A stretch of DNA of 64,000 bases from Penicillus capitatus (Eukaryota; Chlorophyta): the NCBI GenBank assembly GCA_965649825.1, contig OZ287697.1:1612001-1676000 (forward strand), in the 5' to 3' direction. Positions within the stretch are counted from its first letter, which is position 1, and every line of letters begins with the position of its first letter. The position numbers were made by a program, and so were the translations under genes. The notes under the pieces are model-generated. The model did not search any database. It was not told the DNA's origin and saw only the letters and a program-made list of their open reading frames with translations. Below are positions 25,001 to 37,132 of the stretch, piece by piece.

Positions 25001-25903
25001 GCTCAAGCATGGAACAAGATGGGGCGTTCATTCTGAGTCCTGCTCCTCCGACCAGAACGTTTCTTTCGAAGCTGACATGGTGAAGACGGACGGTCTCTTC
25101 GATGGAAGTCGACAGCGGACATCCTTCGACCTCTACAATGGCTCCATTTTCGGTTGTGCTGTCGAAGATGCAGTCTTCGAAGACGAGATTGGCCAGCAAA
25201 AAACCCTTAGACCTGAACAGAGAACAGAGCACATAACGCAAGAACGTAAGCGACGTTTGACAGTCACCTCACGAGGAAGACGCCTTCTCCTTCTCTTGGG
25301 CACGTGAACGGTGTCTTGGTTCGAGACTGTGGGTAGAGACCGTCGGCGCGTTGCGTTTCTTCTGTCGCCGCGCTGATCGTCAGGTTCCATGGGATGATGA
25401 CTCTGGCCGCGGGGCGTACGACTCCACTGACGTCGAAAATCAAAGTGTCTCCTTCTGCCGTACAGTTGACGATGACTTGCAAGTCACTGTCAATCGCATC
25501 GAGAACGCCGTCGCCAATGCGCCAAGTACGTGTCTCGGCGTCGAGGTAGTCCTGGACTTGGCTTCTCCCCAAAGAGCATTCGTCAACTAAGCAGACACAG
25601 CAAGACACAGGTCAGCGTCTTTGGCAGAAGCGGCGCTCAGAGTGACATACCTCCGCCACGGTTTGTCTCTTCTGCGCTATCGTCTGTCTGGGACAGCTGT
25701 CGTGTCTGTCCGACCCGTGCCTCATACATCGTGGCGAATTGCACTCGGACTTGGTGTTGGCGGCCGCTTAAAAGCGATTCCCTTTCAGCTTCCGTTGCGG
25801 ATTTCTTCCCTCGCAAAATCGTGGCCGACTGTTCGGCGCCGATACATGGAGGGAGAAAATAGGCAACGCTAATACAAAGCGAGAACCAGACCAAGACAGA
25901 CAT
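19029..25903 (-). pseudogene. Beta-helix transmembrane receptor-like gene D, with a nonsense codon and a 1-nt deletion
   Basis: Exons (minus): 25903-25651, 25586-25268, 25212-21753, 21706-20718, 20663-20289, 20239-20149, 20092-19029. Intron positions match paralogs E and F, including a 91-nt exon encoding a membrane helix. The product has a signal peptide (MSVLVWFSLCISVAYF...), then a long right-handed beta-helix of 24-26-residue coils (GG..Y....S.......F..N.A..GG), a Cys-rich stalk (GEVLSANGVFCEPC, GYWHPTPCS, GPLCGSC), and several membrane helices ending in DDLSSLSSGV. Two lesions are seen. TAA at 23651-23649 sits in perfect 24-residue coil register, so it is not intronic. A 1-nt deletion near 22275 breaks the segment that F reads as NSVGRFFSVTF. 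The summed exons are one base short of a codon multiple, agreeing with that deletion. It is a recent pseudogene, a recoded gene or carries assembly errors. GTG at 25951 was rejected as start; ATG 25903 aligns with E. Confidence 0.8.
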
Positions 25904-25951
25904 GTAGGTGTGATAACAAGCTAGTCCGTCGCGTCGTCGCTGAACTTCCAC

Positions 25952-25959
25952 CTTTTATA
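25952..25959 (-). promoter_or_regulatory. TATA-like element of gene D
   Basis: TATAAAAG on the minus strand, 49 nt upstream of the D start codon. Paralog E has TATAATA at almost the same distance from its aligned start, which supports both the element and the chosen start codons. Confidence 0.45.
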
Positions 25960-26823
25960 TCTTAAACGGTCGAGGCCACATTCCGCGAAGCGCGCCTGTC
26001 ACGTCACCACTTTGCAGGTTGCTTCCTTCTAGAAGACGAGAAATCTGAAAGCCGCGCCCTCTCGGCTGCTCGACAGTCTCGGCGATTCGACATCTTGTGA
26101 CTCGGTGTTGTCCGAGAGGTCGAGTGGAAAACTTTTTGACTTCTACGTCGAGTGAGCTGTCGATTCCCGTCACGTCTACCCACACCAGTCGTATAGAATT
26201 TGGCGTCGCTGGGAACCTGTCTGAATGTCTCGTTATTCTCCATTCCGGACAGACAGTGACACGCGGTCCCTTCGTCGACAGTAGGTCGGAGTGAAACCCA
26301 GCTGCGAAGACTGTTCGTCTCGCCGGCCACTCGAGACCATTACGTAAACCCCGCTCTACCTTACTAAAGAGAAATGCTGTCTGACAGTATCCCAGCGATG
26401 GCGCCAGCAGAGAGCGCAATGCCCATCGTGTTTGCGAAGACGCTCTCCCTTGTTTGCCTACACGACGCAAGCTGCTCATAAGTAACAATCTCCGTACGTT
26501 AGGGGCGTCGATGATAAGAGCGATTCATCACTTTAGATATAACGTCGCCTGATTTGATGAGCAAACAGAGGAGAACGAACGCACAACCGTCGGCTCTGAC
26601 TTGAAGAGGCCTCTCCTTTCTGACAGATGAGCGATGTCGAAGCGTCGACACGTCAATCAATGCCCCAATTATCGCTGGACGACACAATTCAAATGACGTC
26701 GAATTAAACCTGCGGCAGATCTGTACAGATAACTCACAAGGTACTGTTTCAAGTAGGAAAGGGACCTATTCCAAGACTCAACTGCAAGGAATGCTAACAG
26801 ATAAAGAACAGTGTAATACAATT
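25960..26823. other. spacer between genes E (3' end) and D (5' end)
   Basis: About 0.86 kb. A 177-codon minus-strand ORF (26488-25955) ends just upstream of D. It has no recognisable domain, is very Arg/Ser rich, and has no counterpart upstream of paralog E, so I do not call it a gene. The D promoter should lie here. Confidence 0.4.
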
Positions 26824-29800
26824 TCAGACTTCAGAATGGCGATAGCGACGAGATTTGCCATGATTCACCCATCTCATAATGGCATTCTTAAGATCCCTTA
26901 ACAGGTAGTTGATGAAGTAGTCACCGAGAATACGAAAAGTGCCGTCTTCCGGAGAGTGATGAAACCCCGCTTTAGCTAGCAACGTTCTTAGGTACTCGGC
27001 TGCAAAGACTGCGCAAAGAGTGAGCAAATAGAGAAAGAACAGAACAGTTGCAGAGCATAGGAAAACACTCATCATAACTCGAACCCCATGCGATACGCGA
27101 TCATCAGCAAAGAGGGTGCTACAGACAAAGATAAGCGAAGAGAACAGAATGGACAGACTTTCTGTGTCGTTAAGAGAATCGAACTCTTTACGGTAGGGAC
27201 GGCACGTTGTCTGAATGTAGAGTGCCATGATTAGGACGAATGCTGACAGCATAGCCTGGATGTTGGCACCCAGTTCGTAAGAGAACACAACCACAATGGA
27301 CAGCAAGGCCTTCCTGAGCATGATCACAGATTCCCAAAAGATGTACTTCTTGCTGTAAGATCGATAGACGAAACCAGCAATGTCATAGATCCAGCCATCC
27401 TTGTAGTCTTCTGCGACCTTCACTATGATGAGGTAAGCGATCGCCAGAGGGAAGCCCAAAGTGAAGATGAAGAGGAATGGCCAAGCCAGGACGCCAGCCA
27501 GAATCGCGTGAGATCCCTCATAGCAGGTGACAGCGGTGTTCATGGCCCAGTAGCTCGTCGTCTGATCGAATCCAGCGATCGTCGAATCGTGGACCTCGAC
27601 GCAGTTAAGGATGTTGATGAGCGTCTTGGTGGTTGAGATGTAGCTGATGTAGAAGACGACAAGGGCACTGAGGATACATCTCTTCAGCAAGTATATCCAT
27701 GGCTTGCTCCATCCGATCTTGACCGCCAGCCAGAAAACGGCGAAGAGGAAGATGCATGCAAGCGGCTGCAATGCATCTACGAGTGAACTGGCGACGGAGC
27801 GTTGCAGGAAGGCTTCTGATGGAATGAGACAGTCGACAGATCGGTTAACTGCCTCGGATGTGACAGCACTGATGAACTCTGCAGACAGGAGACGCATTCT
27901 CAGGGAGCATGACAGAATCACCTCTCTCACCTGCAGTCTGGAAAAGTGCCACCATTGCGAATGTCCATTTCGCATCGACAGCGACAGCTATGGCTGTGAC
28001 CTGCGCAAAGTTCACTGCAATCTGCAGAACACTCAGAATAGTGAGGACGCAAGAAGGATGTAGCGATCTGCACTTTAAACAGCTCGGCCGCCTTCCACTT
28101 TGCAAGTTCAGCATCTTCGTGACTTTGAGCAGGATCTGTGTTTTGATCCTGTTCAGATCCAATTGCTGCATTTGAAACATGTTGCGCTATTCTCATCTCT
28201 ATCTCAGCCCTACTACTGGAAGGAGCTGAATGACTGCTGGTGGAAGCTGCTGATGTCATCGGAGTCTGAGGCTGCTCTGGTAATGAGACGGCCGAAATCA
28301 GATTGCTGCGGATGGTGATGACTGACAAACCCAGCAGGACGAGGAAAGACAGACAGACCAGGATGACATTGCCGACATCGGTAAAGCACTTCTCGCAGAG
28401 AAAAGAATGCGACTTCCCATAAGATTCCTTGCAAGATCCGCAGAGAGGTCCCTCGTGTCCCTGAAAAGACATCTCAAAGGAATAGATTCAAATCAAGCAG
28501 TCTGCTGTCTTACCTCTCGACACTGTGCCTCTGTGTAGTTCTTGACGTACTGATCATCGAAGTCACAGGTTTCCACCTCTTCCGTTTTCTCCCTCAGTTT
28601 CTGTTCTCGATCTTTGTACTCGCATGCTTCCGGTGCCAGGCATCGCTGGATGTGCTCCGAGCACGGGATCTGGTGCCAGTATCCTTGTTTCGGTAATACC
28701 GCCTTCGATTCACAGTTTCCATTGTCTGGACATGGACGGCATTCGGAGTCGTCTTCTGGAAGGAAACTGAAGGTCGCTGCGCTGCAGGGCTCACAGAACG
28801 CTCCATTTGCGGAAAGCACTTCACCCATGGCGCATCCACGCACATAGACGGTTGTCTCGAAGGGCTCGAAATCTCCTCCATCGAACTCGATGCGAATTGT
28901 ATATTTGCTCGGACGTGCAAACGGAGTGGCGGTAAGAGTTGCAGGATCTGATTCCAGAAGAACGCTTATTCTTCCATCAAACAACCCATCTGGTGAATAC
29001 ATCGTGGCCGTGACCTCTTTGTTGTCCAGTCCAACTGCGGGACATTGACCGAGGTCGTCCACAAGTGCCAGGGAGAAAACGGGCAGTGATGCACCGCTCC
29101 TTTGACCGCGTATCTCATAGTAGTTTCGTTTCACTGATATCACTCTTGTCGATTGCTGTCTGATGATCTTCTTCTGAACATCTGTCGCGTAGGAGGCGAT
29201 GTCTGGCCCATATCTCTCGGCGGTGTTGTCTCTCCATGTAGGACAGATGTCTTCAGTGGAGTTGAGAACCTTCATCTGCTTCATCTGCTTCGCCGACAGG
29301 AAGGACAGTTCTTTTTTGGTCGAGTTGGCAGAGCAATGCATCCGAATGACGGCGACTCTGTCGACGAAGACAGCTCCCCCTCCAATTCTTGCTGTGTTTT
29401 CCTCGAAGACGTTGTCAATCAGAGCTGCTGCATAGCAATCGTCCTTCCCAACAGAACGGTTCGATGAGACAGCTGTGTCTGCGGCCATGACTTCTATGGC
29501 CCCTAAAAAGAGAAGTCCTGAGTCCAATGAGTGTGGTGTTTAAGGAATACCTCCAAAGACAGCTGAGTTGTTTCGTATCGTGCTTTTCTCTAACTGCAAG
29601 GCGAGCGATTGAGGATTACTGTACTCGGAGAAGATTGCACCACCGTGTTTTCCACTGTTGTTTTCTAGGACGCAGTCGATGCACAGAAAGCGTGATGTCC
29701 TTCCAAAGAAGGCGCCGCCATTCCTCTCAGCTCTGCACGACGATACGCGGATGTCTCTGGCCTTGAACTTGGATCGCGAGGATATGGAAACAGCACCACC

Positions 29801-32800
29801 ATCGTATGCCGTAGCAGAGATTACTGAGCTTCTTGCCATAACGACATTACTGAGAAATCCTATGTCAACGAAACCACCGTGCTCAAGAGCAGACATGTTA
29901 GATGCTTTTGTCTGGTGAATGGAGATGTCTGCACGAGTATATCCATATATCCCTCCACCACGGTTTGCATATCCGCCGGTGAAGCGACACTTCTGCACGT
30001 TCAGCACAGAACCTTCGACGTAAGCAGCTCCTCCAGTTGTGCGTGCAGAGTTCTTGTTGAATCTGCAGTTAACGACTCTCCCTGAGGAGTTCTGGGCCAG
30101 ATAGATGGCTCCTCCGACGCTTGCTGCGTTGCTGGAGTAGTTCGATTTTTTGTCAACCAATGTGCAGTTTCCGAAACAATGGATGACACCCCCGTCGACG
30201 GTAGCCATATTATCCGCAAATGAGCATTCACGAATAAGCATCTCTGCGTTTTGGCCAAAGATAAATCCGCCGTCCTCATTCGCAGACAAGCTGGATGTGA
30301 TGGTCTCATTGACAGATATCTTCGAAAATACTGCATAGATTCCACCACCATAATCGGCGGATCCATTGTCAAGCTGACACTTCCGCATGGAGAATGTGGA
30401 GTTTTCGAGACGAACAAAACCGCCAGAAGTGGACGCATTGTTTCTTGCTGCAGTGGTCTTCGTGATAAAGACGTTCGAAAGATACGCATAGATTCCACCA
30501 CCACCATCAGCGGATCCTTCAGTAAAACGGCACTTCCGTATGGAGAAATCGGAGTTCTTGAGAAAAACAGCGCCGCCAGATGTGGACGCATTGTTTCTGG
30601 ATGCGGTAGTCTCGATGACAGAGACGTTTGAGAAAATCGCGTAGATTCCTCCACCGTATTCTGCGGATCCATCGACAAGGCGACTCTGCTGCATGGAGAA
30701 GTTGGAGTCTTTGAGACGAACAAAACCGCCAGATGTGGATGCAATATTCCTTGATGCGGTGCTCTCCATGACAGACACGTTTGAGGAAATCGCGTAGATT
30801 GCTCCACCCTCTTCCGCGGTTCCATTGACAAGCCGACACTTCCGCACCGAGAAATCGGAGTCCTTGAGAAAAACAGCGCCGCCAGATTGAGATGCATTGT
30901 TTTTCGATACGGTGGTCTTCATAACAGACACATTTGATGAAATCGCGTAGATCGCTCCGCCGTCTTTCGCGGATCCATTGACAAGACGACACTTCTGCAT
31001 GAAGAAATCGGAATCCTTGAGTCGAACAAAGCCGCCAGATTTGGACGCATGGTTTTTCGACACGGTTGTCTCGGTGACAGATATCTTCGAAGAAACTGCA
31101 TAGATTCCGCCGCCATGCCGTGCGGATCCGTTGACAAGTCGACTCTTCCTAACAGACAGCGCAGAGTCTTCGAGATACACAAAACCGCCAGATGTGGACG
31201 CATTGCTCTTGTCAAACACGCAGTCAATGATTCTCCCTGTGGAGTTCGCCTCGAGATTAAGAACTGCACCAAAGTCTGCTGCGTTTCCAGTGCAGTTCGA
31301 TCTTTTGAGGTCCAAACTGCAATTGGAATCGCACGAAAGCACGCCGCCTGAGCCGCCAGCCACGTTGTTTAAGAAGGAACAATCATCGATGAGAATCTCT
31401 GAAGTCCCGCCAGCAATGAATCCACCTGTCTCATTGACAGACAGTCCAGATGCAGTGGTCTTCGTGACAGATACGTTTGAAGATAACACACTGATTCCTC
31501 CACCGACAGATGCAGATCCGTTGGCAAAACGGCACTTCCGAACAGAGAGCACGGAGTCTTCGATGTGAGTCACCCCGCCAGAAACGGACGCATTGTTTCT
31601 GTCAAAGGTGCATTCAGCGATACTCCCCGAAGAGTTTTGCCGTAGATAGACTGATCCACCCATAGATGCTGTGTTACGCGAGTAATTTGAGCGCATGTCC
31701 GAATAAGTGCAATTGGGATGGCAATGAACGACACCCCCTTCGCTGCCAGCCACGTTGTCGATGTACAAGCCGTCACTGAGGCTTAATTCCGTCGTTTCGC
31801 CGAAAATGTATCCACCGTGATCCCTCGCATTGTTTCGTGCTGCAGTGCTCTTCATAACAGAGACGCTCGAATGGTGTGCACAGATTCCTCCACCGTTGTC
31901 TGCGGATCCTCCAGTAAAGCGGCACTTCTGGACGGAGAGCGTGGAATTTCGAACAAAAACACAGCCGCCAGATATGGATGCCTTGTTCCTTGCTGCAGTG
32001 GTCTCGATAACGGAGACATTCGAATGATACGCACAGATCCCTCCGCCGTATTCTGTGGATCCATTCATGAAGCGACACTTCTGAACGGAGAGTAGGGAGT
32101 GCTCGACATAAACACCGCCGCCAGATGCGGATGCATTGTTCCTTGCAACAGTGCTCTCCACGACCGAGACGTTTGAGTAAGATGCATAGATTCCTCCACC
32201 AAATTGTGCGAATCCATTCATGAAGCGGCACTTCTGTATGGAGAGCGTGGAATTCCGAACAAACACACAGCCGCCAGATGCGGATGCCCCGTTCCTTGCA
32301 GCAATGGTCTTCTTGACAGACACTGTCGAAGAAACCGCGTAGACAGCGCCACCGTCGTCTGCGGATCCACTGACAAGCCGACACTTCTGCATGGAGAAGT
32401 GCGAGTCTTCGAGACGAACGAAACCGCCGCCGAAGCGGTTGGCTCTGTTTTCCTTCATCGTGGAATCTTCGACGATCACTCGAGAGTGAGAAGCGAGCAG
32501 CACTCCACCCGATTCATCCGCGATGTTGTACGAGAAGTTGCAGGACTGGATAAGAGCCAAACTCGAAGCCCGCAGAACCATAGCGCCTCCTTGTGTTGCT
32601 GCGTTCCCCTCGAATGAAGTGTTCGTCAACGTCACATTCGACGTTGATGTGACAATGGCACTTCCGACCCTTGCCATGTTTCCTTCGAAGCGGCTTCCCC
32701 GGATCAAAGCAGATGCATTCGAAAGTCGAATGCACGGATTGACAGTCTTTATCGCCGAACTGTTCAACAGATTTTGAGTGAAGCTAGCATTCGATAAACT

Positions 32801-33921
32801 CAGTGAACCTCCTTTGATGTGCAGGAGTGAGCATTCGTTCTCTTCGGCGTCCATGTATTCAACAGAGGTCTGAGATCCAGACGAGGCATAGAACACCGCT
32901 GTACTCCTGTTAGCGGAGCCTGAGAACCGGACCCGTCGAACACGGACGTCCTGCAGTCTGCTCTGCTTTGGGAGTAGCACGCCACAATAGCCGCTGCAAT
33001 CGTTGCTCTCGAAGTCAAACTCCACCAGCTCGAGCACCGAACAGGAGGATCTCGGCATGGAGATCCCGGCCGCTTCGATAAGGACGTTTCGCTTGAAGCT
33101 TATGCGGTGCAGCTGAACGACGCCTTCTGTTCTCCTGGACCGGCAGTTCTCGACATGAATGATGGCCTTGGATCCAGCAGAACTTCGCAGAGAGCACCTC
33201 TCGAAGTTGAGGTTGTCGAAAAGGACACTTTCAGATCTGCACAGAAGAACATTCAGAAATCCATTCCACTGCGAACCGTTGTGCTCACCTCACGAGAAAA
33301 ACGCCTTCGTCTTTTCCAGGACATGCGATAGACGCCTTCCGAGTTCTCTGATTGGGAGCGTCCAAGTGTCGAGTTCTGCCCGTCGCTGAGGTGATTGTCA
33401 GATTCCACGGAACAGTGACACGAGCACGAGGCCGAACGACGTCGCTAACGTCGAAAAGCAGAGTGTCTCCCTCCGCCGTACAATTGACAATGACTTGCAA
33501 GTCACTGTCAATCGCTTCGAGGACATCATCGTCGATGCGCCAAGTACGTGTCTCGGCGTCGATGTAGTCCTGCACTTGGCTTCTCCCCAAAGAGCATTCG
33601 TCAACTAAACAGACACAGCAAGACACAGGTCAGCGTCTTTGGCAGAAGCGGCGCTCAGAGTGACATACCTCCGCCACGGTTTGTCTCTTCTGCGCTATCG
33701 TCTGTCTGGGACAGCTGTCGTGTCTGTCCGACCCGTGCCTCATACATCGTGGCGAATTGCACTCGGACTTGGTGTTGGCGGCCGCTTAGAATTGCTTCGC
33801 TTTCAGCTTCCGGCGCGGACTTCGTCGCCTCCACTGGCATCGCCGACTGCTCGGCGTTGACACATGGGAGGAGAAGATAGTTAACGCTGACGAACAATAA
33901 CAAGAAGAACGCAGATGTCAT
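26824..33921 (-). CDS. Beta-helix transmembrane receptor-like protein E (intact, about 2263 aa)
   Basis: Seven exons: 33921-33669, 33604-33289, 33236-29551, 29517-28514, 28460-28074, 28021-27931, 27878-26824. Introns are 33-64 nt and the spliced length is an exact codon multiple. The signal peptide is MTSAFFLLLFVSVNYLLLP. Exon 3 (3.7 kb) encodes a very long parallel beta-helix, including a run of two-coil modules of about 51 residues (GGFVRLKDSDF..., GGAIYAISSNVSV...) repeated many times. The Cys-rich stalk has GEVLSANGAFCEPC, GYWHQIPCSEHIQRC and GPLCGSC, followed by membrane helices; the 91-nt exon 6 encodes one. The YWAMNT...C.EGSH and FVYRSYSKKYIFWE motifs recur in D and F. It is probably a plasma-membrane surface protein with a huge extracellular beta-helix. 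Similar architectures occur in other protists, but their role is poorly known. The ATG at 33921 aligns with D's start; an upstream in-frame ATG at 34008 lies above the TATA-like element. Confidence 0.85.
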
Positions 33922-33972
33922 GAGATATGAAACAATTCGAGTCTTTCGCATCATCATCGTCTGGCCGTTTCC

Positions 33973-33979
33973 TATTATA
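33973..33979 (-). promoter_or_regulatory. TATA-like element of gene E
   Basis: TATAATA on the minus strand, about 52 nt upstream of the ATG at 33921. The spacing matches the element of paralog D, although the sequence between element and ATG has diverged. Confidence 0.4.
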
Positions 33980-35135
33980 CCGTGAACGGTTACTAGCGGT
34001 AAACGCATCGCCCGTCGTTGCTATGCTCACCGCTTTACATCCGATGACACTTTTCCACGCCTATTGTTTTCGCCTGTTAGAAATCCCTAGTGGTTTGACA
34101 GCTAGATACTTTGGCCTTGACGCTGAGGCAGTGGATGCTTTTGGTCCTGTCTGCCGCTTTTGTCGTCGTTTTCTGTCGACGATTGGTGACGGTCGTCTCA
34201 CAGTGTGAAGTTTTCGTGAATGACTTTGAATAGGACGGACACTTCGACGACAAATCGTCTCGTTTAACTCCCACATACTCACCTGTCGGGTTCACTTTTC
34301 GTCCGAACGGCTGCCGCCTCCAACCAAGTGTGTTCGGAACAGGGCTGGATCTGCGGTTGTTTTGTATGCACCGTTTCGCCTGCGGTGCTTGACGGATATG
34401 TTGCACTCTACACATGACAAGATGCAGTCGTCACTCACCCACTCGTCTTGTCAGCCAGGCCGCGTCGCGATACGCAGTTTCCTCGTTGACATGGCTGTCC
34501 AAACTAGGCACGCTGCCAAGTCCTTTCACGAATGCTACTTCGGTAAGAGGACAAAAGTGTGAGAATGCCTACTCAGGCGGATCTTCCACGACGGAAAGCA
34601 GAAGTGTTATTCTTGCTTCGCCGTAAGAGCACAGCATCGTTCAGCAGTCTGTCTGTGACGGCAACAAAACAGACCACGCAACGCGGGTCGTTATCGAGAG
34701 ATCTGCTTGCGTTTGCATTATTTGCCTCTGTGTCGTGCAATGTTGTCGGATGTGACAGGTCTCCAGATGACCTCGAAATCGAAAATGATAGCAGCAATTT
34801 CATCGATTTGGATTCAACGACGTCGATTTGACCGATTAGCAGAAATGGACGGACTGCACGGAATGGACTGATCGTTTGTATCAGCGGCAGACTAGCTGCT
34901 GAATGGCCATTTCTGACTCTTAGTTGTCAAAGAACATACCCATCGAGATCAAGCACGAGGGGCGCTCTAGTCTCCGAGGACTCGAATCGAGTACGGCTGT
35001 CTCTGTCTCTGAGCACCTCCCACCAGACTCTCACGACGCAGTCGCCTTCGTCTCCACCGCATCCCCTGGATCTTGGATGGATGTCGACTCCTCCCGGACA
35101 AGATAGAGCGATAGTCTTCGCACCTGGGCCTTTAG
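33980..35135. other. upstream region of E, unresolved
   Basis: About 1.15 kb. It holds the likely upstream region of E. Plus-strand ORF pieces (34559-34831, with an acidic DDLEIENDSSNF tail, and 34924-35106) look coding-like and may be 5' exons of the spliced gene ending at 35689, but I could not join them in phase. Confidence 0.3.
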
Positions 35136-35689
35136 ATTCGAAGCGCACCTTCGAGCGAATAATGAAGTTAATCTGGCCCATCTTCGAAGAACGGAGATTT
35201 CTTGGAGAAGGGAGTCAGCCAGTCCCTTCCTCCCTGCTCCCGTCATTGTTTCTACTGTCAAGTCATCACCGTCGATGCCGATGATGTGTTGGTATCCACG
35301 ACAGAAGAGTGATGATCCATACAAGCCGAATGCCGAATCCCTGGACGGCGTTTATACCTGAACCGTTTGTCTGCCGCAGTCCTCTGTTCTGAACAGGAGG
35401 AATTCTCGCCAAGAATGGACGATGTCTTGACAGGATCAATGTACTTCAAAGTGCACGCAGCGTTACATTTCGTAAAAGACATCCCATCTATCTCGATCGC
35501 ATTGAGTCAAAAGTTACTGGAAGCGTCAGATGAATCGTTTGGTGTAGATAGGGTGCGTCTATCCGTCGCATACTGCGGCGTCTGTGCCGTTGGCAGGTCC
35601 ATCCCCGTGTTCTCACTCCACAACAGAGTGATGTCATCTATGCTGTTTTAGGTTTCAAGGATGGTAGCTGTGGGCCTCCCGCGGCCTGA
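35136..35689 (+). CDS. 3' exons of an unrecognised spliced gene (G)
   Basis: Three exons, 35136-35349, 35397-35552 and 35597-35689, are linked by 47- and 44-nt GT-AG introns that keep one open frame to a TGA. They give about 154 C-terminal residues, including FEAHLRANNEVNLAHLRR, EEFSPRMDDVLTGSMYF and VHPRVLTPQQSDVIYAVLGF. The acceptor before 35136 implies at least one more exon upstream; candidates lie at 34.5-35.1 kb. I do not recognise the family and give no function. The coherent phases argue against chance, but the model rests only on splice consensus and frame. Confidence 0.4.
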
Positions 35690-36629
35690 GAAAGATGTCC
35701 TCGGTCTGTCCGTTCTTCGCTTTCATCTTTGATGGTGCTTTGGAACATCACTGTATCGCGTCTCAGCGGTCGCAGCAATAGACATCTCCTCGTATCTTTG
35801 GCCGTCTTGGATCTCGCATCTTCATTCACCCGTGTTTCTAGAGCATCACTGCGGTCTGTTGTGCGATCTCGAGCAAGTCGAGAATGGGCCCTGTTGGATC
35901 TCGGCTGGAGAAAACGTCTGGAAAACAGTGGCTGTCCATCACTCATGTGATCATCAGCAATGCAGGCAATCGCGTTCACGACTGAGCAGCGTTTTCTTTT
36001 GTGCCTGATGCCGTATCATTGGCTCGGCAATTCGACTCTGGATCCAAGAGATTGGTTATCTGGGAATGGTCGACAGCCAGGTTCGTCGTCGATTCCCAAA
36101 TTGCAGGTGTCTTCTGATTTGTCAAGTTCGCAGATCAATCGGTCGACATTCCAACAGTGTAACTATGCCCATTCACTGTTCATGCAACGTTCGGAATAGG
36201 AAGGACTCCTGTATGAGGCATTGTCCAACAGGTAAAAATAACGGTAAACGATGTCGCCCTGTGGTGTATCTCGAGTCTTTCAGGAGATGACCGACCATTT
36301 GTCGTGACGCACCGACTAGGATGGAGAGAACTGCCTGAAACACCAACGGTGCTGCGGAGGTAGTACATTCCACGGGGCCCGCCTCTTCTGCGAGGTTCGA
36401 GTACTGCAACCGATCTCGAGGGCTTGTGACGACTTCCCGTCGGACACCTTCAAATTCCTCCATTAAACAGATTATTCCGAAGCTATATCTGACTCATCGG
36501 CAGAACTCCGTACTTCATTTCTGAAGTTTACTCGTCGACGTATTCCGCGCACACAAAGTCTGCCAACGAATTCGACAAGGTAAAGTCGGATTCCTTTCTC
36601 CGAACAGCCGAACCGATTTCCGTTTGCAG
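35690..36629. other. spacer between gene G and candidate 5' exons of gene C
   Basis: No supported gene. A 96-codon minus ORF (36463-36173) and plus fragments overlap without motifs. An open segment ending at about 36575 before a GT-AG intron (acceptor at 36629) might be a still earlier exon of C. Confidence 0.35.
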
Positions 36630-37080
36630 AACGACACCACGAGCAACGACGCATCACAGTACGCTGAAAACATGGACGACGGTTCTCACTCTGCTGCCAA
36701 ACCTCTAAAACAACCAGTCGGAAAGGCAAACCACAATGTCCTGATAAAGATGGTAAGCATGCATATTGGACTCGTCCACATGTGTTGTTACGGCGACCGT
36801 TTCTCCAGCCTGAGCATCTGACGGTTGCCGAAGAATCCGCGTGCTTCGAAGACTGTCTGAAGACGCCAGTCGGAAGCCAAGCGTGGGTACCATGCCAAAC
36901 GGGAACGCCGCATACGACCGCCGTGGCCGACGCCGCGCGATACACTGACCAGCCTCAACGGGCAGAGGTGCGTGATAACCGTAAGCGATTACGAGCTCTG
37001 AATTGTGCATTTTCGCTCAGGTGGTTCAACGTGCAGGCGGCAATTCGGGTCTCAGATTCAACGTCTATCGAGCCCCAAAG
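36630..37080 (+). other. candidate upstream exons of NLR gene C
   Basis: Exons 36630-36752, 36809-36967 and 37021-37080 are separated by 56- and 53-nt introns with GT...AG ends. All are a whole number of codons (41, 53, 20), stop-free and in phase 0. The next acceptor (37131-37132) leads into the exon starting at 37133, again in phase 0. They could encode an N-terminal extension of C (starting NDTTSNDASQYAEN, ending LRFNVYRAPK), or be 5' UTR or a separate gene, because exon 37133 itself begins with ATG. Unrecognised sequence. Confidence 0.35.
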
Positions 37081-37132
37081 GTGACTGATTCACCCTGTGC
37101 TGCGCACTTTTATCGCAACAGCGTGTTAACAG

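Noticed and set aside
25955-26488. 177-codon minus-strand ORF upstream of D
   Set aside because: No motif, Arg-rich composition typical of a chance frame, and no equivalent upstream of paralog E.
33949-34008. Upstream starts for receptor E (ATG 34008 or the MMM cluster near 33957)
   Set aside because: The ATG at 33921 gives a signal peptide of the same length as D and lies downstream of a TATA-like element at matching distance; the upstream ATGs sit above or too close to that element.
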